Shown here: positions 11,415 through 21,328 of the stretch, in pieces | How positions within the stretch are numbered: the stretch's first letter is position 1 | Layout of the letters: the number at the start of each line of letters is the position of its first letter | Assembly (NCBI GenBank): GCA_027475525.1 | Contig: JAMWFC010000082.1 | Span: 1,302,001 to 1,366,000 of the forward strand | Reading direction: 5' to 3' | Source of the DNA: Macrolepiota albuminosa | Taxonomy: Eukaryota; Basidiomycota; Agaricomycetes; Agaricales; Agaricaceae | DNA length: 64,000 bases | Notes under the pieces: generated by a model | The model's input: only the letters and a program-made list of their open reading frames with translations | Database searches by the model: none | Told to the model about the DNA's origin: nothing | Translations under genes and position numbers: made by a program

Positions 11415-14400
11415 CTTGGCCGGCGCAGAGTGCCGACCGTGGAGGATGGGGAGGAGGAAGTGCAGGCTATGCCTGGACTGAGCGCAGACCACAACGTGGT
11501 AATGATGAGCGAGGAGGAGTATCAAGCCTCCAAGAAGAGCAACGAGCGAATAATCGCTCCTGAGATTCGAGGCGCAAGGCCTCCAGACAAACGCCATCGA
11601 AAGGCGAGACGACGGGAGGACTCAGTGGATGTATGTCCACCTACGTCCTCATGAGTCAAGTTGGAAGACTTGAAAGACAGCATCTGAGAGGCGGAAGCCT
11701 CAGAAGAGGGGGACACACGGTCCCTATGGGAGCGACCAGCCCCCTTGCCAGAGTACGACTGGGCGTACGACCCCCGGATGCTGCAAGAGTGGAACGAGCT
11801 GGTGGCAGCTACGTGTGCGCGAAATGCGCACCAGAGACGGATGACCGTCAAACCAGCGTATTGTCAGCCAGCCTTGGACGAGGTGTCCGTAGCATATTCA
11901 CTTATACGTGAGGGAAGAAGCCTCGTGGCTTATAAGGCAGCGGCAGCGGGTTCGCCGCTGAGACTACATATACCCGATGACAGTGTCAATCGAGTGCTCG
12001 CCATGCATGAGCAGTATGCACCGCCGCCTCGGCCACCCTCAGAGACGGTGGAAGTACTTCCCCCTGTGCGTATGAAGGGGAAGCAGAAGGCAACAAGCCT
12101 TCGTGAGGAAGATATTCCTCGGTTGCGTCAGCAATGGCAAGAAGAATTTGCCAACATGGTCAACAGGACCAAGGAGGAGCTGCCGCCATGGCGGGAGGTG
12201 AACCATGAGATCAATCTCATAGACGAGAGCAAGCAGTATAAGTACCACTTGCCGTGCTGTCCGCACGCCCTCCAGGAGCAACTACGCGATAAGACTAATC
12301 GCTATCTGAATGCTCAATGGTGGTCCCCATGCACCACCGCTCAAGCTGCACCATTATTGTGCATCCTGAAGAAGGATGGAACCCTTCGAACAGCTCTTGA
12401 TGCGCGTCAGCGCAATGACAACACCATAAAGGATGTAACTCCTTTACCAGATCAGGAGGTGATCCGGGAGGATGTGGCTCGGGTGAAGTATCACTTGAAG
12501 ATCGACCTTACTGATGCTTACGAGCAGGTGCGCATTCGCACCGAGGACGTACCCAAGACCGTTTTTGCATCGATCATGGGCACGTTTACGAGCAATATAA
12601 TGCAGATTGGAGACTGCAATGCTCCAGCAACTTTCCAGAGGCTAATGACCTCTATTTTCCGAGACGTAATAGGACGTTTCATGCATGTCTACTTAGATGA
12701 CATATTCATCTACTCGGATACTATGGAGGAGCATGAGCAGCACCTCAGAGTCGTATTCGAACGACTGTGCAAGTACAAGTTGTACTTGAAGTGGAAGAAA
12801 TGTGAGCTTTACGCTCAGAGTATAGACTGCCTAGGGCATGTCATTGATGAGCGGGGTATCCACCCCGATCAGGACAAGCTCGATCGCATTCGGGAGTGGC
12901 GAACGCCCCGAAACTACAATGACATCCAACGGTTCGTTGGGCTTGTCAACTACATTTCGAGCTTCTTGCCCGATGTAACAGCTTATACTGGGCCACTTAT
13001 GGCCATGACGCAGAACGGGTCACCGTTCAGTTGGAGGCCGTTGCACCAGCGGTGCTTTGAGATGGTCAAACGGATCTGTACAAAGACTCCAGTGATTCAA
13101 CCAATCGACCCTAGATGGGACGAGCCGATATGGCTCATATGTGACATGTCCAAGACAGGCATCAGAGCCATGTACAGTCAGGGAAGCAGCTGGCAGACGT
13201 GCCGCCCAGCCGGGTTCATGTCAAAAAAGTTCACGACAGCCCAGCAAAACTATGCGGTGCATGAGTTGGAGACTCTTGCCATACTCGAAGCCCTCCTCAA
13301 ATGGGAGGATAAGCTGATGGGATATCCCATCCACATCATAACGGACCACAAGGCCCTTGAGTTCTTCAAAACTCAGGTGAACTTGTCGCCGCGTCAGCGA
13401 CGGTGGATAGATTACATGTCGAGATACCAGTTCGACATCACCTATGTTAAAGGTGAACTCAACAAAGTGGCAGACTGCTTGTCACGCTACTTTGAGAGTG
13501 ATGTGGTTGGGGAGGCTCACAAGCCTCATGAGTATGTGCAGGCAGACTGCCGCATAGACCCTGATGGAGAGGATTTACCTCTCCACCGATACCAGGAGCT
13601 CAGGGAGCATGTCCTGGAAGTACGCGCTATGCGTGACGATGAATGGAGGCGAAGCACTCGCCTCAGAGAGCAGCGTGAAGAGCGGGACGTAGCCGCCCAG
13701 TTGCTCAAGGAGCATGAAGCTGTGGACCCAGCGTCCACTAGGGAGCACAAGCGCCACGATGTACCCGTAACGCTTGCGGAGATGCTCGAAGGCGAATTGC
13801 CTTCATCCCAGCCTCCTAGCCTGGTCACTGACGACTTCCGGCAGGAGGTGGTGCAGAACTATGGCGATGATTCTCTCTTCGCCGAGATAATCGCCAATCC
13901 TGACGACCATCCTCGGTTCAGGCATGAGCCTGGTGGACTCATCACGACGGAGAACCGTCAAGGGGTGGCAGTGGTATGCCTCCCCCATACGCGAACCATT
14001 GTTACGCGGGTCTTGGACCAGGCCCATGCCCTGGTGGGGCACTTTGGTGCCGCCCAGACATTGGGCTACATCCGGAGATGGTATTGATGGCCACGCATGG
14101 CCCAAGAAGTAACTAAGTTTTGCGCGTCGTGCGCAGCGTGTCAGAGGGCAAAGTTGCCCTCTGGATCCCCTCCCGGGAAGCTACACCAGCTACCCGTGCC
14201 GGTGAAACCCTGGGATTCAATTGGAATGGACTTCGTAGGTCCCTTTCCCGAGTCCAGAGGGTTCGATTACCTCTGGGTAGTCATATGCCGCATGACGAGC
14301 ATGGTGCACCTCATACCGGTGCGAACTACGCTGACGGCTAAGGAGCTGTCGTGGATCTACCTGAGGGAGATCGTTAGGCTGCATGGGCTGCCTAGCACCA

Positions 14401-15394
14401 TTGTGAGCGACCGTGACTCAAAGTTCACTTCTCAATGGTGGAGAGAACTCCACAAACTACTAGGAGCTCGACTCCTAATGTCGACGCCCTTCCATCCTCA
14501 AACAGATGGGCAGACAGAGCGGGCTAACCGCAGTATAGGTCAAATTCTGAGGGCAGTTGTTCGCCCTGACCAACGGGACTGGGTGGACTGGTGTCCACTC
14601 ACTGAGTTCGTGATTAACGCGAGTATCTCGGATACCACAGGGTATGCGCCCTTTGAACTCAACGGAGGGTACTTGCCCTCCATGCTGCACGAGGTTCGTG
14701 CTGATACGGTGGCTCACCGCGGCGTTGTTGAGTTTGCCAGGCAGGCCCTGGAGAACATCGCGGCGGCGCATGACACCATCATAGAGGCGCGAGTCTTCCA
14801 GGCGAAAAACGCCAATCACCGTAGGCGAAAAGAACCGCCAATAGCTGTAGGAGCGTTGGTATACCTATCAACGCGTAATCTGAGGCTCCCAAAGGGACAA
14901 GCGAGTAAACTCTGTCCGAAATGGGTAGGCCCATACCGCGTTCTAGACACAGAGCCAAGTACCTCCAACTACGTGTTGGAGCTGCCTCTGGCATTACAGG
15001 AACGACGCATCATTCCTAAGTTTCATGTGTCGCTGTTGCCTCCAACTACGTGTTGGAGCTGCCTCTGGCATTACAGGAACGACGCATCATTCCTAAGTTT
15101 CATGTGTCGCTGTTGCGACCTTACAGCGCGTCTGACAATGCGCTGTTCCCTAACAGGGCAACCCCGGGCCCCTATGATTTTGGGGCTCGAGACGATGACG
15201 AATGGTTCGTCGAGTGCATAATTGGGCACCGGTGGACTGAGCGTAACACGCTCGAGTTTGAAGTACGTTGGTCCCTGGGGGACACAACATGGGAGCCACA
15301 CTCCCATTGCTCCAAGTTGGCGGCACTTGACCGTTATTTGGAGTTAAAGGGCGTTAAGCGCCCACATCAATTAAGTAAGCGTGCCAGCGCTTAA
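11415..15394 (+). pseudogene. TE-B pol: RT, RNase H, integrase, chromodomain
   Basis: Same frame as gag. After TGA at 11652 and 11685 it is open from about 11688 to a TGA at 14085-14087, then on to the 77-bp duplication at 15039. RT has YLDD at 12690-12701. RNase H includes CDMSKTG and ITDHKALEFF. Integrase has the HHCC domain (ALVGHFG.., CASCAACQ), then D at GMDFVGPF, SDRDSKF and TDGQTERANR for the DDE triad. The GPY-like segment is followed by a chromodomain-like module (FEVRWSLGDTTWEP) in 15180-15394. The TGA at 14085 replaces a Trp codon present in TE-C (RRWYWWP). Ignoring one 77-bp copy restores frame into the chromodomain. It would make the reverse transcriptase and integrase of the element if intact. 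Confidence 0.93.
14962..15115. repeat. 77-bp perfect tandem duplication #2
   Basis: Copies at 14962 and 15039. It shifts the TE-B pol frame just before the chromodomain; using one copy restores it. Confidence 0.92.
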
Positions 15395-15510
15395 TTTGAT
15401 CGGCAGTGCTGATCGCGGCTTTGCTGAGTGGTCAGCAGCTGAAGTAAGCGTGCTGGCACTTAATTTGATCGGCAGTGCCGATCGCAGCTTGGCTGAGTTG
15501 GTCAGCAGCT
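15373..15510. repeat. 69-bp imperfect direct repeat between pol and ORF3
   Basis: Two copies starting at 15373 and 15442 (AAGTAAGCGTG..) share most positions but differ at several, unlike the 77-bp duplications. Probably a real duplication in the TE-B pol-ORF3 spacer. A role in ORF3 expression is possible but not shown. Confidence 0.75.
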
Positions 15511-15533
15511 GTGGCTGAAACACGCCTTAAAAA

Positions 15534-15687
15534 GCGAAATTTCTTTTTCGCCTTCTTTCCCCAACCATGGACAAGATGCCCGTGGACCAAAGTGAACAGC
15601 AGCAGCAGCAGCGAAATTTCTTTTTCGCCTTCTTTCCCCAACCATGGACAAGATGCCCGTGGACCAAAGTGAACAGCAGCAGCAGCG
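15534..15687. repeat. 77-bp perfect tandem duplication #3
   Basis: Copies at 15534 and 15611, in the leader of ORF3. It duplicates a CAG run and a spurious ATG. Confidence 0.88.
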
Positions 15688-15734
15688 ATTTGAGTTTGCG
15701 CTGTCGGTCTTACCGTCGGCTGAAGGGGGGGCAG

Positions 15735-18700
15735 ATGGCTCCCCCACTGACCCAAAATGCGCCCCAGTGGGGACAATCGCAACAGCCTGTGGGTTTCCCA
15801 CAGCAGCAGCAACAACCAGCGGCGTACTCGCCGCAGCAGACGATGATCAGTGGCTATCCGCCACACCAACCCATGCAGGGCAACATCATGCCCCAGAACG
15901 CACCAGTAGGCGGCTATCAGCCCCAACAACCAGTAACGGGCGCTTATGCGCCACATCATGCAGAGGGCCAGTTCCAGCAACAGGCCTACGGGGGGCTAGT
16001 CAGCCCCCAAGCAGCACCAGGATGGGGGCAGTTTGCCCCCGCTATGGTGAGAGGGGCTATGGGCGCACATCCTTTGCCCCAGTTTACCGCCCCGGCGCAC
16101 TACCCTGGCATGGGTGGTGTGCCCGTAATGATGCCGTACCCCCCGGCTTGGATGGGGGCGTGGGGCACAATGCCCCAGTACGATGCCTTGTATGAGGCAG
16201 CAGCCAAGGGAGGCAGAGCTATTTCTCTGTTGACCACAGTACAAGGCGACAATTTAGAGGGACGCCAAGCATCCCTCGTGCAGGCCTCCGCGGCCATTGA
16301 GAGTACAGAAACTCTCAATACAGAACAAAGCATCAGTTCATCGACTGATGCGCCGACAGAGAGCCTAGCCAAGCTCTCCTTGCTACAGCGGCTCGAGATG
16401 CCGCACCAATCCGAGCCCAGCTCGGAAGAAGAGTCGCGTCCTCGATGCGACAAAGGAAAAGCATGGGCTGTCGAGCCCAGTCTCAACCAGGACTTAGTCC
16501 TGGCTACCCTTCTCCAACGCCTGGGAGACAACGGGTACGATGGGCTGTCGAGCCCAGTCTCAACCAGGACTTAGTCCTGGCTACCCTTCTCCAACGCCTG
16601 GGAGACAACGGGTACGACGTACCCGCAGACTCATCATACCTCCGCGACGTGGAGGCAGTCGTCCTCATTAGCCGGATGATGGACGACATGGATCATATGC
16701 GCGCTCAGCGCAAAACTGATCTTCTTGCTCTATCGGCTGCTCGTAAGCGGCAGACTACACCCCCGAGTCGGGACACTGACTCCAGCAAAAGGGCGCGTCG
16801 GCAAGGAGTGGAGGACGCACCCTCCCGCTCGATGCAGTCGAGCGTTGTTGTTCCCGGCCGGGAGGCCAGACTAGGACGGGACATCCTTCCCTATGAGGAT
16901 GTCCCTGCTCCAGCCACCCCCCGGCTCATCCAGCGCCTCGCCAGCGGCGCATCTGAGGTCGCATCATCGCGACCATTATTCGTGGTATCCACCACGCACT
17001 CTGGGGAGCAGAGTTCCAGGGGCGTGAGTACACGCCCCACAGAGGCTAAGGCCTCACAACCCCGAAAAGATCGTCGGGGTAAGAACCCGGAAGGGCACGC
17101 ATACGTTAACATGCACTTCCCTGAGGATGCCCCAAAAGGGGCCCTGGGGGCTAACATCCCCTTCTTGCCCGCAATACTGGTAGAGGGCCCGCCAGCCCGA
17201 TTCCCGCGGCATGTGTGGTCAATGGACCCACGGCCTGACAAGTCTGAACCGGAGAGGCTGCCATCCCCGCCCTCCGATGACGACTGGTATGAGGAGCCTG
17301 AAGAGGCTCGTATGGAATCTCCAGTGCCGCACAAGACGGCGGCACAATGTATGGCGCGCGAACGGCGCAACAGCAATCGACGGGCCAAGATGGACCGCCG
17401 GGCGCAGGATAGCGCCAAACGAGCAGCTGCCCTCTCTGAGGACGAGACTGGGCGCATCCCTGATGCGCTCGGTGTTGTGATCTACCGTGATCACACTGTC
17501 GAGCGCCAGAACTCATTCTATGGCGCGGAGTTAGCTCCCCAGTTCTATTGGTTGCCAGTGACCAACACCATCTTCGTCGGGCAAGAAGCCCGCGCAGCCA
17601 GGTCCTTCGAGGCCGATAAAGAGGGCAACGCCGCTTCAACGCCCCACAACAGTAAGGTGTACCAAGTGGCACCTCGCGGGTTTCCCTGCAGTCCTCGAGA
17701 AGTCCGCCAACTTCATGCACTGGTGAACAACCAGTTTACGCCGATTCATCAGCGTCAGTTGGGCTATCTTTTGCTCAACGAATTCAAACAGGTGGCGCTC
17801 AACTGCCACCCTACTGCCCGAGACAGAGCTATGTCTCACCTACTCGAGGAGGTCCCCTACAGGACCATCTCGGTACCCTTTGCGAGTCCAGAGGAGCGGG
17901 AGAATATCCTGCAAATGATTGTGCCATCGCAGCTCTATCGCCGCAAAGAGGGAGGGAGAATTGCCTTCGTTGGCCTTACTCCCCCTGATCCAAAGCAACC
18001 GTTTGCTTTGGACTACCTGGGCTCATATGCCCTTCTCTACGGACGTCCTGGGACATCCAACGTATGGACCGGTCTGGCCATGGACCATGCCATGCGCATT
18101 CATTGGCGCAGCCTGTTCGGGTTTGTGCTTGTACGCGCTCTCAGTGCCAGCTGCCCCTCCAAGACCACGGTACACAAGTACCTGGCCTATGTCTTCGCAA
18201 GGCCAGGTCTCTACAAAGAGGCCATGGCCGAGTACGAGGCAGCTACGGGGCAAGTTTTTGTGGCCCTCCACGCCGACGACCCTAACTTCGAGGCTCGGGC
18301 TGTGGATATCCCGGAAGCGTCAGCTTCCGTGTTCACCACTTCGGACGCGTTACGCGTCCTTCTTCACAACCAGATTCCGGTCAGCTGGGCTGACCATGCA
18401 TACACCTACGGGGTCATCTACCTGGCCCACCTATTCTTCAGCGACAGCCGTCTCTACAACGAGGCAGCCGCTATCGACGATGAGAGGCTACAACGCCTCG
18501 ACCATTACGGGACTCCCCAGTCCGTTGCTCAGTGGGATGGGTGGCGCGAGGCCACCATTGGCAATCGCCAACGCCTGATGCTCCAGCAGCAGGACAGTCG
18601 TCGTGCTTACGATGACGCACTCACCAAGGGGATGTACCTCCTAATTGGGCAAGACATTCATGCCCGCGAGATCTGGACGCGCCAGTACCCGTCTGACACT

Positions 18701-18940
18701 GGGGATCTTCCTGAACCCCAACCACCTGTCCTGGGGTCGATTATTGACCCCACTCTCACATTGTCCCCCCTCTGGGACTATGACGATTCCCTGCCCGTAG
18801 CAGGGCCATCGGGCACTTCTTATGAGCCCGCACCCGAGGATGAACTCCTCGACTACAACATGGACGACGCGACCGCCAACCCATTCCGGGAGCCTGGGGA
18901 TTCTCCCATCGCCCCCGTTCCGGACTTACCGACGGCCTGA
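15735..18940 (+). CDS. TE-B ORF3, conserved retrotransposon accessory protein of unknown function
   Basis: Large sense ORF between the chromodomain and the 3' LTR. From ATG 15735 the frame runs to the 77-bp duplication at 16463-16616 and resumes in the +77 frame to TGA 18938-18940; with one copy removed it is a single ORF of 1042 aa. The N-terminus is Gln/Pro-rich (about residues 1-150). The middle is charged, with basic clusters KRARR and RRNSNRRAKMDRR. The C-terminal 480 residues look globular, with RIPDALG, MDHAMRIHWRSLFGF, WADHAYTYGV and IDDERLQRLDHYGTP. The same motifs in the same order occur in TE-C (21329-22978) although the proteins are clearly diverged, so this is a maintained gene and not chance. 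No signal peptide or membrane helix, so an envelope role is unlikely. I do not recognise the family. Confidence 0.88.
16463..16616. repeat. 77-bp perfect tandem duplication #4
   Basis: Copies at 16463 and 16540. It breaks ORF3 of TE-B into two apparent ORFs; one copy gives one frame. Confidence 0.92.
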
Positions 18941-18985
18941 CCGTCGTCTTATCTCGAGACCGTAACTCGGTCTGATTGGGGGGTG

Positions 18986-19287
18986 TGTAGCGTAGTCCGC
19001 TATGTGGCGTTGGCCACATAGCTTTACTTACTGTAGGATATTATATTATTATTATAATATAATATTATTATTTACGCTATGTGGCGTTGGCCACATAGCT
19101 TTACTTACTGTAGGATATTATATTATTATTATAATATAATATTATTATTTACATTACTATAAATACCGTACATGTGCTGCTTACTAAGCAGCTTATTTTG
19201 TGTTACACCTACATAGTCAATAGACCGGTCTGGTCTGATTCTGTACTGTGTGAACATTAAGCTTACAAACACCGTAACTTCGTTACA
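18986..19287 (+). repeat. TE-B 3' LTR (302 bp with internal 77-bp duplication)
   Basis: Same sequence as 7747-7971 apart from about two substitutions and a 77-bp duplication (copies at 18998 and 19075). Preceded by a polypurine tract and followed by the CATAA target copy. Confidence 0.92.
18998..19151. repeat. 77-bp perfect tandem duplication #5
   Basis: Copies at 18998 and 19075 inside the TE-B 3' LTR; absent from the 5' LTR, as expected of an assembly join. Confidence 0.92.
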
Positions 19288-20260
19288 CATAATCAGACAA
19301 TGTTGCAAAACAGTCTCATTGACGTCATGAAAGAGGTCGCATGCCATCCTGGTCAACCTGGCCCCAACCAAAACCAATCTATTTGTGGTAGTCACGTCAA
19401 ACTCAGAGACGCACACATTTTTAATGGCAAGCATAATGACATTACTCCTTTCTTGTCTGAAGTCAAGCAAATTATCAAATTCCATCTACCTTCTTTTCCT
19501 GATGATCATTCTAAAGTTCTTTATGTTGGCTTGCATTTTAAGGACAGATTACCTATTGAGTGGTTCAACCATCCTCAAACGCAACAAATTGCCCCTGCTC
19601 TATAATTAGAACGATTTTCTTGCTGCTTTTAGGAAGAAGTTTTCTGATCCCAGTCTCATGCAAAATGCCGAACTTAAACTTGACGCACTTAAACAGACAG
19701 GATCAGCCCACTACTACCTTACCACATTCATGGAACTCGCTAGCCATCTCGAGATGACCGAACAGACAAAAATCACTCATTTTATGAAGGGATTGAAGTC
19801 CTCAGTCAAGGACCATTTGGTTAATATAGTTCATTATCCTACCACACTCAAAGATTGGGAACTTTTAGTCATTTCAATTGATACAAACTTCCATCAATGC
19901 AAAATTGAAAAACATATCAAAACTGGCAAAAAGAAGATTTCTCGTAACAATCATTCTAGTCAACATTCTATTCTACCCTCTATCCATACCGTCACACCCC
20001 CTGTCAATGCTAGCTCTACATCTGACATGGTACCCATGGAAGTGGAAATCATTTCTACTCTGGGAACTTCTAAGGCATATGGTCCTCTTACAGCTGCTGA
20101 ACGTGAATATTGCTTCAAGAACAATCTCTGCTTATACTGCGGCAAGGAAGGTCACAAAGCTGAAGAATGTTGTAAATGCAAGCCAAACACAGGGATTCGG
20201 AAAAAGCCAAGCCAAAGACCAATTAGTTCCAAGGTCTTTGGTAACAACGGATGGAACTGA
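19288..20260 (+). pseudogene. TE-A gag, central part and zinc knuckle
   Basis: Continues the TE-A Gag frame after TE-B. It includes capsid-like IFNGKHNDITPFLSEVKQII and runs to a TAA at 19603-19605. A second frame then carries FRKKFSDPSLMQNAELKL (not in the plus-strand frame before) and continues to 20260, with MKGLKSSVKDHL and a CCHC knuckle CLYCGKEGHKAEEC near 20132. So gag is broken by at least one frameshift. This is the capsid/nucleocapsid of a Ty3/gypsy-like element, more AT-rich than the other elements here and older. Confidence 0.85.
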
Positions 20261-20262
20261 GT

Positions 20263-20790
20263 CACTTTCCTGTCACCACATACAGCCAAAATTTGTCAGG
20301 AACACCAATGGTGAATGGACAGCTCAGTTGACTCTTGCCCCACGCTTTCTTTTATCTACTCATATTTGATTAGCTCCTCATAATAGACAACATTTCTTTA
20401 TTTCCATCACGTTGTTATTTTCAAAAAAAAAAAAAACAAATTTCAACCTATGCACTTGTCGACAGCGGCGCAACAGCCTCCCACATATCTGATACATTCT
20501 CTTCCACAAGCCCTCAAAGGTTCTCCTGTTCCTATCTATACTATTGACAACCACCCCACGACTTCCAGTTTACTTATGCACAACATCATCACCAAGTTGA
20601 AAGTCCACAAACACCAGGAAGTTATTTGTCTAGGCATTGTTTCAATGCCTTATCTGATAATCTTAGGTTTGGATTGGTTACAGCAACACAATCCATTTAT
20701 AGATTGGATCTGCGATCAGTTGTCACTATCCTGCTGCAGACTAAATCACAATTTTCTAGTTATTGCATTTGGACGAGGCTACAGTCCTCT
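20263..20790 (+). pseudogene. TE-A aspartic protease, interrupted by TE-C
   Basis: Retropepsin remnant: YALVDSGATASHISDTF from about 20446 (active-site DSG at 20461-20469) and ILGLDWLQQHNPFIDW near 20670. It is separated from gag by stops and a run of 14 A residues (20423-20436). The frame reaches the CCTCT target site (20786-20790) where TE-C is inserted. Excising TE-C joins it in frame to 57893. Confidence 0.85.
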
Positions 20791-20963
20791 TGCAACCTCT
20801 GGTTACGAGTTAGAACTATCTGTGTATCTCACACAGTGCTAAATCAGACCGCAATATCGGATTTGACTAGTACTTAGTGTGAAAACAAGATGTTGTCTTA
20901 TGTAATACTAGAGTAAATGATTATAGCATCGTTGATGCTATTAACACGGTTAACTCCGTTACA
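20791..20963 (-). repeat. TE-C 3' LTR
   Basis: 173 bp, TG..CA, seven transitions from the partner at 57720-57892. Confidence 0.93.
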
Positions 20964-21328
20964 TAGCCCCCAATGAGACCAAATACTCGGTCTTAGGAAG
21001 GGAGGTAGGGTAAAATAAAGGATGCACGATAGTGCAAGAGACAGATGACTACACACATATTGCGTTGCTGCTAGGCGTTAGTATTGATTCGCAGTGTAGC
21101 TGTGTATTATGGACACAATAGACAACAGTCCTTATCAGACAAGGGCGCATATTGCGCCAGCAGTGGGTGGAAAATGTTTTATAAAAACACTAAAAAAACA
21201 CAACACAAAAAAGGAACGACCCCTCCTCTGGGTCCGCTGTATCTACACGTGACTCTAGAGTGCGTATTAGCTGGAATGGTTCGAGTGAAATACTCGGAAT
21301 TACCTACACACAAAAAGAATATATGGGT
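20964..21328 (-). other. TE-C 3' untranslated region
   Basis: Between the ORF3 stop and the 3' LTR. Apart from the polypurine tract next to the LTR I see no gene or structure. An ORF at 21084-21653 (+) is only the shadow of ORF3. Confidence 0.6.

Larger units (their letters stand above)
7747..19287 (+). mobile_element. TE-B, full-length Ty3/gypsy element with a third ORF
   Basis: Bounded by LTRs 7747-7971 and 18986-19287 (TGTAGCG..GTTACA) with TSD CATAA at 7742-7746 and 19288-19292. A polypurine tract ATTGGGGGGTG abuts the 3' LTR. Order is LTR, gag (CCHC), protease, RT, RNase H, integrase, chromodomain, ORF3, LTR. Gag and pol lie in one reading frame interrupted by six TGA codons, so the copy is inactive as assembled. 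It sits inside TE-A gag. Its proteins resemble those of TE-C and TE-G but its LTR differs, so it is a sister family. Confidence 0.95.

Noticed and set aside
15567..15734. ATG at 15567 or 15644 as ORF3 start
   Set aside because: These lie in duplication #3; only the ATG at 15735 opens the ORF3 frame in a way that resembles the TE-C counterpart.
15735..18940. ORF3 as a retroviral envelope gene
   Set aside because: Position after pol is suggestive, but there is no signal peptide, membrane helix or cysteine pattern of an envelope protein.
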